Positions 41,711-53,098 are shown, numbered from the stretch's first letter. The stretch is DNA of 64,000 nt from VRUE01 sp963702175 (GCA_963702175.1 OY969721.1:248001-312000); one strand, 5' to 3'. Notes: a model not told the origin generated them from the sequence alone. A program made the numbers and translations.

Positions 41711-42814
41711 GCGCCGGCTACGTCTTGCTCGAGGACGGAACCCGTTTCGATGGAGAGCTTTGTGGGCATGCGGAGGCGATTACCGGGGAGATCGTCTTCA
41801 ACACGGCGATGACCGGCTATCAGGAGTCGGTCACCGACCCCTCCTACGCGGGGCAGATCATCACCTTCACCTACCCCCTGATCGGCAACTACGGCGTCTC
41901 GGCCGAAGCGATGGAGTCCGCTCGGGTCCACGCCCGCGCCGTGATCATGCGCGACGCGAAGAACGGCGAGGACGTCGCCACTGCGGAGGGGGGCTGGCTC
42001 GACTGGCTCGCCGACTGCGGCGTGGCCGCGATCACCGGCGTCGACACCCGCGCCCTGGTCCGCCACATCCGCGACCAGGGAGCGATGCGCGGCGGCCTCT
42101 TCCCGGCCGAGCTGTCCGAGTCAGAGGCGCGCGAGCGGGTTGCGGCCGAGCCCGCGATGGACGGCGCCGACCTCGCTCGCACGGTCACGCCTGCCGATCC
42201 CGTGCGCTTCGACGGCAACGGTCCACATGTGGTCGGGATCGACACCGGGATCAAGCTCAGCATCGTCCGCCAGCTGCGTGAGCGGGACTGCCGGCTCACC
42301 CTGCTGCCCTGCGCTTCCTCGGCGGAGGAAGTCCTGGCAGAGGACCCCGACCTCGTCTTTCTCGCCAACGGCCCCGGCGACCCCGCCGCCCTCGATTACG
42401 TCGTCAACACGGTCCGCGAGATCGTCGGCCAGCGGCCCGTCTTCGGCATTTGCCTCGGTCACCAGCTGCTCTGCCGCGCCGTCGGCCTGGAAACCTTCAA
42501 GCTGCCCTTCGGCCACCGCGGCGCCAACCACCCAGTCAAGGAGCTGGCGAGCGGCAGGATCGACATCACCTCGCAGAACCACGGCTTCGCTGTCCAGGGG
42601 CCCGGTGGCGAGCCCCGGATCGAGCACGATAAGCCGGTCCGCTGGGAGACCGACTTCGGTGCCGCCGAGCTCTCCCACCTCAACCTCTACGACCGTACGG
42701 TCGAGGGGCTGGTGTTGCGGGACGTGCGCGGGGCGACGGTCCAGTACCACCCGGAGGCCGGCCCGGGCCCGCACGACGCCCGTCACCTCTTCGACTCCTT
42801 CCTGGAGCTCGCGC

Positions 42815-42822
<8 letters not shown>
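41707..42822 (+). CDS. carA: Carbamoyl-phosphate synthase small (glutaminase) subunit
   Basis: 371 residues. Small-subunit N-terminal domain (YVLLEDGTRFDGE ... GEIVFNTAMTGYQESVTDPSY) then class I glutaminase with NGPGDP, nucleophile in GICLGHQLL and catalytic pair QYHPEA. It releases ammonia from glutamine for CarB. GTG 41707 overlaps the pyrC stop; the frame continues upstream to 41311 only as an overlap. Its stop overlaps the carB ATG. Confidence 0.97.
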
Positions 42823-45925
<3,103 letters not shown>

Positions 45926-45933
45926 CAACCTCA

Positions 45934-45963
45934 ACCTCGACCCGAGGTCGAGGTGAATTTTTC
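45934..45963 (+). terminator. Intrinsic terminator after carB
   Basis: ACCTCGACC (45934-45942) pairs perfectly with GGTCGAGGT (45946-45954) across a CGA loop, followed by gaa and a T run at 45958-45962. It lies nine bases after the carB stop and closes the pyr operon. Confidence 0.85.
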
Positions 45964-45983
45964 CGCAAATGCGTCAGATGACC

Positions 45984-46011
45984 TTGCAGGCCCTCGACCC
46001 GCGGCTATACT
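45984..46011 (+). promoter_or_regulatory. Promoter of mihF, nearly leaderless
   Basis: -35 TTGCAG (45984-45989) and -10 TATACT (46006-46011) with a 16-base spacer. The ATG at 46022 is only ten bases after the -10 box, so the message should begin within a few bases of the start codon. Confidence 0.75.
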
Positions 46012-46021
46012 CGCCGCCCAC

Positions 46022-46354
46022 ATGACTGCCCCGGTCAAGACCTCCACCTCGGCCCCTGAGAGGTCGCTCGGCCAGCGGATGGACGCGCTCAAACGCGCCA
46101 ACGACATCCGTACCGCCCGCGCCAAGCTGAAGAAGGACCTGAAAGCGAGCAAGGCGAGCATTCACGCGTTGCTCCTCGACCCACCCGATTACGTGATGAC
46201 GGCAAAGGTCTTCGACATGCTGCTCGCGGTCCCCAAGTACGGCCGGGTGAAGGCCAATCGCATCCTCAACCAGTGCCGCATCTCGCCCTCCAAGACCATC
46301 GGCGGTCTTTCGGAACGGCAGCGTGCGGAGCTCGTTTCCCAGCTGCGCCGCTAG
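46022..46354 (+). CDS. mihF: Actinobacterial integration host factor
   Basis: 110 residues. The conserved core is complete: ALKRANDIRTARAKLKKDLK, PPDYVMTAKVFDMLLAVPKYGRVKANRILNQCRISPSKTIGGLSERQR. mIHF is a small basic nucleoid protein that bends DNA through a helix-two-turn-helix; it is restricted to actinobacteria and supports the taxonomic call. It sits immediately before gmk, the usual context. ATG 46022 gives the expected N-terminus; the longer frame back to 45953 crosses the promoter. Confidence 0.95.
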   Translation: MTAPVKTSTSAPERSLGQRMDALKRANDIRTARAKLKKDLKASKASIHALLLDPPDYVMTAKVFDMLLAVPKYGRVKANRILNQCRISPSKTIGGLSERQRAELVSQLRR

Positions 46355-46374
46355 CTGACCGCCCGGGCGGTCAG
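46355..46374. promoter_or_regulatory. Perfect 20-base palindrome between mihF and gmk
   Basis: CTGACCGCCCGGGCGGTCAG is an exact palindrome that starts right after the mihF stop and ends two bases before the gmk start codon. As RNA it would fold only poorly (no loop), and there is no T run, so a DNA-binding site is as likely as a transcript hairpin. Confidence 0.55.
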
Positions 46375-46375
46375 T

Positions 46376-46966
46376 ATGCCGCCGTCTATGTCGAAGGTAT
46401 TCGTAATCACCGGACCCAGCGGGGTGGGGAAGGGGACACTGATCTCCGAGCTGCTGAAGCGGGTTCCCGGCCTGGAGCTCTCAATCTCGGCGACCACTCG
46501 TGAGCCTCGCGAGGGTGAGGTGGATGGCCGCGACTACCACTTCCTATCGCCGGACGAGTTCGCCCGCAGGGTCGAGGCGGAAGACTTCCTCGAGTTTGCC
46601 ACCTACAGCGGCAACCGCTACGGCACTCTCCGCTCCGAGGTCGAGCGGCGGCTTGCCGAGGGCCACTCGGTCGTGCTCGAGATCGAGGTGCAGGGCGCGC
46701 GCCAGGTGCGGGCGGCGATGCGGGAGTCGGTTCAGGTCTTCATCGCGCCACCGCAGCCGGAGATCCTGCGCGAGCGGTTGGAGGGGCGCGGCGCCGACAG
46801 CAGCGAGGCGATCGACGCCCGCCTCGAGGTGGCCGAGCAAGAGCTGGCGGCCCAAGACGAGTTCGCCCACCTGATCGTCAACGACAATCTCAGGCGCGCC
46901 GCGGACGATCTGGAGGGAATCGTGCGCGCCGAGCTCGGTCTATCACTAGACTCCCGGGCCGAATGA
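46376..46966 (+). CDS. gmk: Guanylate kinase
   Basis: 196 residues. Converts GMP to GDP. P-loop GPSGVGKGTL, GMP-binding SISATTREPREGEVDGRDYHF and the YGT of GNRYGTLRSEV are present. ATG 46376 or the in-frame ATG 46388. It is the first gene of a gmk-rpoZ-coaBC group; the stop overlaps the rpoZ start. Confidence 0.96.
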   Translation: MPPSMSKVFVITGPSGVGKGTLISELLKRVPGLELSISATTREPREGEVDGRDYHFLSPDEFARRVEAEDFLEFATYSGNRYGTLRSEVERRLAEGHSVVLEIEVQGARQVRAAMRESVQVFIAPPQPEILRERLEGRGADSSEAIDARLEVAEQELAAQDEFAHLIVNDNLRRAADDLEGIVRAELGLSLDSRAE

Positions 46967-47196
46967 TCCACCCACGCGTCGACAAGCTCCTCGAGCACGC
47001 TGACTCCCACTACGCCGCAGTGATCGTCGCGGCCAAGCGGGCGCGGCAGATCAACAGCTACTTCCACAACCTCGGCGAGGGCGGCTTCGGCGAGTACCCG
47101 CCCCCGATGGTCGACATCGGCAACGATCGGAACTACCTCTCGATCGCGCTCGAAGAGGTCGCCGCGGGCAAGCTCAAATACGAGTACCGCTCCTAG
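46963..47196 (+). CDS. rpoZ: RNA polymerase omega subunit
   Basis: 77 residues. The omega core is visible: HPRVDKLLEHADSHYAAVIVAAKRARQIN and, after a short proline-rich insert, NYLSIALEEVAAGKLKY. It helps assemble beta' of RNA polymerase. ATG overlaps the gmk stop by four bases. Confidence 0.93.
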   Translation: MIHPRVDKLLEHADSHYAAVIVAAKRARQINSYFHNLGEGGFGEYPPPMVDIGNDRNYLSIALEEVAAGKLKYEYRS

Positions 47197-47211
47197 CCAG
47201 GAGGAAAAGCC

Positions 47212-48486
47212 ATGGCCCGAATCCTGCTCGGCGTAAGCGGCGGGATCGCTGCCTACAAGTCGTTGGAGCTGGCCCGTCTCGCCACCGTGGCAGGTCACGG
47301 TGTGCGGGTGCTGATGACCGAAGGAGCGACCCGCTTCATCGGCCCCGCCTCCTTCGAGGGAATCGTCGGCGCCCCCGTCCTCGTCTCTGAGTTCGAGCGG
47401 GATCCTCTGCGCGGCGCCTTCCCCGGTGACCCTCGCCCTGAGCACGACCCGATCGGGCACCTCGAGCTGGCCGCCAACTGCGACGCCTACCTGGTCGCTC
47501 CCGCTACCGCCAACACTTTGTCCAAGCTTGCGGCGGGGGTCGCGGACTCGATGCTGACCACCTCCTTCCTGGCCTGTGCTGCCCCGCGGCTGGTCGCGCC
47601 GGCGATGAACGACCGCATGTACGCCGATGCGGCGACGCAGGCGAACCTGGCGACCCTGCGCGAGCGCGGGGTGGAGGTGATCGAGCCGGAGGAGGGCGCC
47701 CTGGCCTCGCGCGGTGAGCACGGCCGCGGCCGCCTTCCCGACCCGGCACGGCTGTTGGCTCGCATCGAAGCGAAGCTGCCTGCGGGCCAGCGCCCCTGGG
47801 ACGGCCTGCGCGTCCTGGTCACCGCCGGCGGCACTCGCGAGCCGATCGACCCGGTCCGCTTCATCGGTAATCGCTCCAGCGGTCGCATGGGCATCGCGCT
47901 GGCGGCGGCTGCGGCCCGCCGCGGCGCCGATGTCACTCTGATTGCCGCCAACGTCTCGCTGCCGGAGCCGGCTGGCGTGCGCCGCATCGACGTCCAGACG
48001 ACCGCCCAGCTCGCCGAGGCCACCCGCACCGAGTTCGCCGAGGCCCACGTCCTGCTGATGGCGGCCGCCCCGGCCGACTTCCGCGCCGCCGACCCCGCCA
48101 CGGACAAGCTCAAGCGCCAGGGCGCCCTAGACCTTCACCTGGAGCCCACCGAGGACATCCTCGCGGGCCTGACCGCTACTCGTACCCCCGAGCAAACCGT
48201 CGTCGGCTTCGCAGCAGAACACGGCGAGGGAGTCGAGAGAGCCCGCGAGAAGCTAGCCCGTAAGGGAGCGGATCTGATCGTCCTAAACGACGTCTCCGAC
48301 CCCACGATCGGCTTCGAGAGCAGCGAAAACGCCGTCACCCTCATCGACTCGGCCAGCCAGGAGCTGGTGCCGCAGGCTCCAAAGGATGCGATTGCGGAGG
48401 CGATCTTGAATCGAGTGAGTGCTCTGCGAGGGGAGGGAGTGCAGTCCCCTCCCACGGGCGGATACTCAAAGCGCCGGGCTAATTAG
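47212..48486 (+). CDS. coaBC: Bifunctional phosphopantothenoylcysteine decarboxylase/synthetase CoaBC
   Basis: 424 residues. The N-terminal half is the flavoprotein CoaC (GVSGGIAAYKSLELAR, PATANTLSKLAAGVADS, APAMNDRMY), the C-terminal half CoaB (VTAGGTREPIDPVRFIGNRSSGRMG, LMAAAPADFRA, KRQG). It performs two steps of coenzyme A synthesis. A good AGGAGG precedes ATG 47212. The last 17 residues (GEGVQSPPTGGYSKRRAN) are encoded by a palindromic element, and the TAG stop is at the centre of an inner perfect palindrome. Confidence 0.96.
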   Translation: MARILLGVSGGIAAYKSLELARLATVAGHGVRVLMTEGATRFIGPASFEGIVGAPVLVSEFERDPLRGAFPGDPRPEHDPIGHLELAANCDAYLVAPATANTLSKLAAGVADSMLTTSFLACAAPRLVAPAMNDRMYADAATQANLATLRERGVEVIEPEEGALASRGEHGRGRLPDPARLLARIEAKLPAGQRPWDGLRVLVTAGGTREPIDPVRFIGNRSSGRMGIALAAAAARRGADVTLIAANVSLPEPAGVRRIDVQTTAQLAEATRTEFAEAHVLLMAAAPADFRAADPATDKLKRQGALDLHLEPTEDILAGLTATRTPEQTVVGFAAEHGEGVERAREKLARKGADLIVLNDVSDPTIGFESSENAVTLIDSASQELVPQAPKDAIAEAILNRVSALRGEGVQSPPTGGYSKRRAN

Positions 48487-48560
48487 CCCGGCGCTTGTCC
48501 GGGGGAGGGGACTGCACTCCCTCCCAACCAGCTTGTCCGGGGGAGGAGATTGCTCTCCCT
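48430..48560. repeat. Nested palindromes over the coaBC 3' end
   Basis: Outer arms 48431-48453 and 48503-48525 are exact reverse complements over 23 bases. Within them lies a perfect 26-base palindrome, 48470-48495, centred on the coaBC stop codon. A second, partial direct copy of the right arm starting at gcttgtccggggg follows at 48531-48560. The outer arm shares the GGGGGAGGGG core with the recJ element. The inner hairpin may also work as a terminator-like structure, but no T run follows. Confidence 0.85.
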
Positions 48561-48577
48561 CGACCGACGCCGCGGGC

Positions 48578-48583
48578 TATACT
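48578..48583 (+). promoter_or_regulatory. -10 box upstream of the rimP-nusA-infB leader
   Basis: TATACT at 48578-48583. The nearest -35-like hexamer (TTGCTC, 48550-48555) is 22 bases away, too far for a standard spacing, so the promoter call is tentative. It would put a ~80-base leader with a terminator in front of rimP. Confidence 0.4.
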
Positions 48584-48618
48584 CGCTACAAGCTTTTTCG
48601 AAACAGATTTGTGTCGAG

Positions 48619-48643
48619 AAGTGGGCCCCGCCCACTTTTTTTT
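48619..48643 (+). terminator. Intrinsic terminator in the rimP leader
   Basis: AAGTGGGC (48619-48626) and GCCCACTT (48630-48637) form an eight-base perfect stem with a CCC loop, followed by eight T residues (48636-48643). It ends 26 bases before rimP. It could simply close the gmk-rpoZ-coaBC transcript, or, with the TATACT box upstream, act as an attenuator of rimP-nusA-infB. Confidence 0.85.
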
Positions 48644-48669
48644 CGGCCCAAACCCCGCACGAGACCCGC

Positions 48670-48927
48670 ATGACAGACCTCAAAGACAGCATCCAGCAGC
48701 AGCTCACCGAGCTCGATTCCGAACTCGACCTGGTCGCCCTTGAGCAGCCGGGCAACGAGACGCTGCGCCTCTTCATTGACCATCCGGGCGGCGTCGACCT
48801 GGCGCTCTGCGAGCGGGTGACGAGGCATCTCAACCACCTGCGGGTGGATTACGCGTTGGAGGTTTCTTCGCCGGGCCCGAAGTATCGCCGTTCCGAGCCC
48901 CCCGCCACCGAAAAGGAGCAGTCGTGA
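48670..48927 (+). CDS. rimP: Ribosome maturation factor RimP, N-terminal domain only
   Basis: 85 residues, about half the usual RimP length (150-180). The N-terminal KH-like domain is recognisable (TDLKDSIQQQLTELDSELDLVAL, LRLFIDHPGGVDLALCERVTRHL, YALEVSSPGP), which binds the 30S platform. After SSPG the normal SH3-like C-terminal domain is absent and replaced by a short polar tail. The position before nusA and the intact N-terminal motifs keep the identification firm; whether the half protein is active is open. The stop overlaps the nusA GTG. Confidence 0.85.
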   Translation: MTDLKDSIQQQLTELDSELDLVALEQPGNETLRLFIDHPGGVDLALCERVTRHLNHLRVDYALEVSSPGPKYRRSEPPATEKEQS

Positions 48928-50477
48928 GCAAGGAGATCGTCGAGGCGGTCAAGGCCCTCGAGCAAGAGAAGGGCATCTCCGCCGACAAGCTGATGGACGC
49001 GCTCGCGGACGCCCTGCTCTCGGCCTACAAGAAGACGCCGGGCGCCGCCAAGTACGCCCGTGTCGACCTCGACCACGAAACCGGTGATTTCCGGGTCTTC
49101 GAACTGATCCTGCCTCCGGAGCTGGAGGAGAAGCTGCTCGCCGAGGCGGCGGAGGCGCAGGAGGAGGAAGAGCGCGAGATCGACCCCGAGACCGGCGAGC
49201 TGCGTGAGCCCGAGGAGCCCGAGCTCGACCCGGAGATGATCGCCCCTTACGAGGACCAGATCACGACCAAAGACGTCACCCCGGAAGACTTCGGCCGGAT
49301 CGCCGCTCAGACCGCTAAGCAGGTGATCCTGCAGCGCATTCGCGAGGCCGAACGAATGATGATGTTCGAGGAGTACAAAGACCGCGTTGGCGAGCTGGTT
49401 ACCGGGATCATCCAGCAGTCCGACAAGCGTTACACGCTGGTCCAACTGCGTGAGCGGGTCGAGGCGCTGCTGCCCAAGTCAGAGCAGGTTTACAACGAGC
49501 GCTACGACCACGGCATGCGGGTGAAGACGGTGATCACCGATGTCTCCGACTCGACCAAAGGACCGGCGATCGTGGTCTCGCGGCGCAGCCCGGAGCTAAT
49601 CAAGAGCCTGTTCGAGATGGAGGTGCCCGAGATCGCCGACCGGCTGGTCGAGATCGTCGGCGTCGCCCGCGAGCCCGGCTACCGCTCGAAGATCGCCGTC
49701 ATCTCGCACGCAGACGGGGTCGACCCGGTCGGCGCCTGTGTGGGGCCGCGCGGCTCGCGGGTGCGGATGGTCGTCTCCGAGCTGCGAGGCGAGAAGATCG
49801 ACATCATTCCCCACAACGACGAGCCCGCCCGCTTCGTCGCCAAGGCGCTCTCGCCGGCACGGGTGCGCGAGGTGATCGTCGACGACGAGGAGCGCCAGGC
49901 GACCGTGGTCGTGCCCGACGACCAGCTCTCGCTGGCGATCGGTCGCGACGGCCAGAACGCGCGTCTGGCGGCGCGCCTGACCGGGTGGCGCGTCGACATC
50001 AAGTCCGAGTCCGAGTTCTCCCAGGAAGAAGCTGACATTGAGTACGAGGGCGAGGAGCAGTTCGACGGGCGCTGCATGGCGGTGCTCTCGAACGGGCGCC
50101 GCTGCCCCAACGCGGCGATCGACGGTTCCACCTACTGCGGGCTGCCCACCCACCAGGCGTTGAACCGCTTCGAGACCAGCCAGATGGCCGTGCTGGCGCC
50201 GCTCTCAGAGGCCGAGGTGGCAATCCTGGCCGATCCCGATGTCGACGATGGGCAGGTGTCCGAGCTGGTCGCCAAGGCTGAGGCGGAGTTCGTCGAGGAG
50301 ACTGCGGAGGTCCCTGGGGCCGAGGAGGCTGTTGACGAGGACGCTGCCGCCGCGGAAGAGACGCCTACCGCAGGGGGTGGGGGGTCCCCTGCGGCGACAG
50401 GACCCGCGGCCGAGAGTTCTAAGGAGGCTTCCCCCGAGGAGCCGGAGGCTGTTGCCGAGGAGGCAGAGCAGGCCTAG
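48924..50477 (+). CDS. nusA: Transcription termination/antitermination factor NusA with extra zinc-knuckle
   Basis: 517 residues. N-terminal polymerase-binding domain (MSKEIVEAVKALEQEKGIS with a long acidic insert near 75-100), S1 domain, then two KH domains (DPVGACVGPRGSRVRMVVSELRGEKIDII and QLSLAIGRDGQNARLAARLTGW). After the KH region comes C384-x9-C394-x10-C405-x4-H410 (RCMAVLSNGRRCPNAAIDGSTYCG), a small zinc-binding motif also seen in unrelated bacterial proteins, in a place where NusA normally has none. The acidic C-terminal tail contains a short palindrome. No ylxR gene follows; infB starts at once. Confidence 0.95.
   Translation: MSKEIVEAVKALEQEKGISADKLMDALADALLSAYKKTPGAAKYARVDLDHETGDFRVFELILPPELEEKLLAEAAEAQEEEEREIDPETGELREPEEPELDPEMIAPYEDQITTKDVTPEDFGRIAAQTAKQVILQRIREAERMMMFEEYKDRVGELVTGIIQQSDKRYTLVQLRERVEALLPKSEQVYNERYDHGMRVKTVITDVSDSTKGPAIVVSRRSPELIKSLFEMEVPEIADRLVEIVGVAREPGYRSKIAVISHADGVDPVGACVGPRGSRVRMVVSELRGEKIDIIPHNDEPARFVAKALSPARVREVIVDDEERQATVVVPDDQLSLAIGRDGQNARLAARLTGWRVDIKSESEFSQEEADIEYEGEEQFDGRCMAVLSNGRRCPNAAIDGSTYCGLPTHQALNRFETSQMAVLAPLSEAEVAILADPDVDDGQVSELVAKAEAEFVEETAEVPGAEEAVDEDAAAAEETPTAGGGGSPAATGPAAESSKEASPEEPEAVAEEAEQA
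50368..50394. repeat. Short palindrome in the nusA tail
   Basis: CCGCAGGGG (50368-50376) and CCCCTGCGG (50386-50394) are exact reverse complements with a nine-base G-rich loop. Read in frame, it adds TAGGGGSPAAT to the acidic tail. It shares the CAGGGGGTGGGG-type core with the recJ and coaBC elements. Confidence 0.7.
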
Positions 50478-52693
50478 TGGCTAAGAAGCGGGTTCATGAG
50501 ATTGCGAAAGCTCAGGGGCTGAGCAGTAAAGAGCTGCTCGTAGCTCTGAAGGCGGCTGGGATCGAGGCTAAGGCCGCCGCCTCGAGTGTCGAGGAGGACG
50601 CAGCGCTGAAGGCAATCGCGGCGGCCAAGGGCGACGGTGGCACCGCCACGACTGTGAAGCAGAAAGCGGCTCCGGCGCCGCAGGCAGCCAAGCCAGCCGC
50701 CAAAGCGCCAGCTGCCGCAAAACCGGCCAAAGCGCCGGTTCGCCCCGCCGACAAACCCGCTGCTGCGGCTGGTGGCGGCTCGAAAAAACGCCGCCGCGTA
50801 GTGATCGATTCACAGGCCGCGCGTCGCGATCAGATGGGCGGGCCGCCGCCGCAGCGCCCGCCGCGCCGCCGAGGCGGGCGGCGCCGGAGGCCGATGTTGG
50901 AGGAGCCGCCGCCCAAAGTCGAGGCGGCCGCCCCCGAGGCGACCAAGGTCCCGGCCGGCGCCACCGTGCGCGAGGTCGCCGAGCTGCTCGGCCTGGGCAG
51001 CGCCGAGGTGATTAAGAAGTTGATGACGATGGGGGAGATGGCGACGCTCACCCAGACCCTGACCGACGACTCGATCAAGGCGATCGCCGACGAGTACGAC
51101 CGCGAGATCGAGATCGTCACCGCAGCGGAGGAGGAGCCGGAGGCGCCCGAGTTCGAGGACGCCGAGGAGAGCCTCATCGATCGTCCGCCGGTGGTGACGA
51201 TCATGGGCCACGTCGACCACGGCAAGACTTCGCTGCTCGACGCGATCCGCGAGACCGAGGTGGCAGCGGGCGAGGCCGGCGGGATCACCCAGCACATCGG
51301 CGCCTACCAGGTGCATCACGAGGCGAGGACGATCACCTTCCTCGACACGCCCGGCCACGCCGCCTTCACGGCGATGCGAGCCCGCGGCGCGAAGGTGACC
51401 GACATCGCTGTCGTCGTCGTTGCCGCGGACGACGGCGTGATGCCGCAGACCAAGGAGGCGATCGACCATGCCCGCGCGGCCGACGTGCCGATCCTGATCG
51501 CGGTCAACAAGATCGACAAGGAGGGGGCGCAGCCCGACCGCGTCCGCAACGAGCTCGCCGCCGACGGCCTCACACCCGAGGACTGGGGAGGGGACACCGT
51601 CTACTGCGATGTCTCGGCGAAGACGAAGGACGGGCTCGACAACCTGCTCGACATGATCCTCTTGGTCTCCGAGCTCGAGGAGCTCGGGGCGAACCCAGAG
51701 GCGGCCGCCTCGGGCACCGTGATCGAGTCCCAGCTCGACCCCGGCCGCGGCCCGGTCGTCAGCATCCTGGTCCAGCGCGGCACGCTGAAGGTGGGCGACG
51801 CCCTCGTCGCCGGTCCCCAGTGGGGAAGGGTGCGGGCGATGCACGATTTCACCGGCGATCGCGTCGAGAGCGCCGACCCGGGGATGCCGGTCGAGGTGCT
51901 CGGCTTCGACGGCGTCTGCGAGGCAGGCGAGTTCGTGCAGGCGGTCGATAACGATCGCCGTGCCCGCCAGCTCGCCCAAGAGCGTGCCAACCGGCTCAAG
52001 ACCGAGGCGTTGGCGCGGCGCCAGGCCCGCAAGGTCAGCCTCGAGGAGGTCTTCTCCAGGGTCCAGGAGGGGGAGATCAAGGAACTCAACATCGTGCTCA
52101 AGGCCGACGTTGCCGGTTCGCTGGAGGCGCTCCAGGACGAGATCGCCAAGGTCCCCCAGGAGCAGGTCGGGATCAACATCATCCACTCCCAGACCGGTGG
52201 CATCAACGAGTCCGATGTGATGCTCGCTGCGGCATCCGACGCGATCATCATCGGCTTCAACGTGCGCCCGCTCGCCGACGCCCGCCGCGCCGCGGAGCGC
52301 GAGGGCATCGACATCCGCACCTACTCGGTGATCTACAAAATCACCGAAGACCTGCGCAACGCGATGGAGGGACTGCTGGAGGCGGTTGAGGTCGAGGAGA
52401 CGCTCGGCGAGGCCGAGATCAAGCAGACTTTCAAGGCTTCCAAGGTCGGCCGGATCGCCGGCTGCATCGTCACCGAGGGCAAGGTCGCCCGCGACGCCAG
52501 CGTCCGCCTGGTCCGCGACGGCACCGTGATCTGGGAGGGTAAGCTCGGCTCTCTGCGACGCTTCAAAGACAACGTCCAGGAAGTCGAGGAGGGCCAGGAG
52601 TGCGGGATCGTGCTCGACGGCTATGCCGACGTCAAGGAGGGCGACGTACTCGAGTTCTTCAGGACCAAGCAGGTCGAGCAGACGCTGGATTAG
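50477..52693 (+). CDS. infB: Translation initiation factor IF-2
   Basis: 738 residues. N-terminal IF2-N motif (KKRVHEIAKAQGLSSKELLVALKAAGIE), a basic/Ala-Pro rich linker, a second IF2-N (TVREVAELLGLGSAEVIKKL), then the GTPase with GHVDHGKT (244-251), DTPGHAAF and NKID, and the beta-barrel and C2 domains that bind fMet-tRNA. GTG 50477 overlaps the nusA stop by one base, with no ylxR between them. Confidence 0.97.
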   Translation: MAKKRVHEIAKAQGLSSKELLVALKAAGIEAKAAASSVEEDAALKAIAAAKGDGGTATTVKQKAAPAPQAAKPAAKAPAAAKPAKAPVRPADKPAAAAGGGSKKRRRVVIDSQAARRDQMGGPPPQRPPRRRGGRRRRPMLEEPPPKVEAAAPEATKVPAGATVREVAELLGLGSAEVIKKLMTMGEMATLTQTLTDDSIKAIADEYDREIEIVTAAEEEPEAPEFEDAEESLIDRPPVVTIMGHVDHGKTSLLDAIRETEVAAGEAGGITQHIGAYQVHHEARTITFLDTPGHAAFTAMRARGAKVTDIAVVVVAADDGVMPQTKEAIDHARAADVPILIAVNKIDKEGAQPDRVRNELAADGLTPEDWGGDTVYCDVSAKTKDGLDNLLDMILLVSELEELGANPEAAASGTVIESQLDPGRGPVVSILVQRGTLKVGDALVAGPQWGRVRAMHDFTGDRVESADPGMPVEVLGFDGVCEAGEFVQAVDNDRRARQLAQERANRLKTEALARRQARKVSLEEVFSRVQEGEIKELNIVLKADVAGSLEALQDEIAKVPQEQVGINIIHSQTGGINESDVMLAAASDAIIIGFNVRPLADARRAAEREGIDIRTYSVIYKITEDLRNAMEGLLEAVEVEETLGEAEIKQTFKASKVGRIAGCIVTEGKVARDASVRLVRDGTVIWEGKLGSLRRFKDNVQEVEEGQECGIVLDGYADVKEGDVLEFFRTKQVEQTLD

Positions 52694-52724
52694 GCGCCGC
52701 AGCGAGATTCCTGATCGATGCGTC

Positions 52725-52730
52725 TATAGT
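52725..52730 (+). promoter_or_regulatory. -10 box of rbfA
   Basis: TATAGT ends nine bases before the GTG of rbfA, so the transcript would be leaderless or nearly so. No clear -35 box. Confidence 0.5.
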
Positions 52731-52738
52731 CGCCCCGC

Positions 52739-53098
52739 GTGGCCACTGCGCGAATGCGCCGCATCAACGAGGTGCTGCGGGAGGTGATCGGCGCTGCTAT
52801 CGGCGAGCTCAGCGATCCCCGCATTGGCTTCGTAACCGTGACTTCCGTCGAGACAAGCCCCGATCTTCGCGCCGCCAAGGTGCACGTCAGCGTGCTCGGC
52901 AGCGACGAGGAGCGGGAGGCGACCCTGGCCGGGCTGCGCTCTTCGCACGGGGTGCTGCAGTCGGCGATCGCCACCGAGACGCGGATGAAGCGCACGCCCA
53001 CCCTGAGTTTCCACTACGACCCGACGATCGAGCAGGGAATGCGGATCTCCCAGCTGCTCGACGAGGACGGGGAGGACGGGGAGGACGGGGAGCAATGA
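52739..53098 (+). CDS. rbfA: Ribosome-binding factor A
   Basis: 119 residues. A KH-type 30S maturation factor: RMRRINEVLREVIGAAIGELSDPRIGFVTVTSVETSPDLRAAKVHVSVLG is diagnostic, and ATETRMKRTPTLSFHYD closes the domain. The C-terminus is an acidic tandem DGEDGEDGE encoded by a 9-base repeat (gaggacggg). Its TATAGT box suggests its own promoter after infB. The stop overlaps the next ATG (ATGA). Confidence 0.94.
   Translation: MATARMRRINEVLREVIGAAIGELSDPRIGFVTVTSVETSPDLRAAKVHVSVLGSDEEREATLAGLRSSHGVLQSAIATETRMKRTPTLSFHYDPTIEQGMRISQLLDEDGEDGEDGEQ

Noticed and set aside
53060..53095. Acidic tandem repeat at the rbfA end as a mobile repeat
   Set aside because: A simple 9-base tandem (three units), explained by slippage in a disordered tail.
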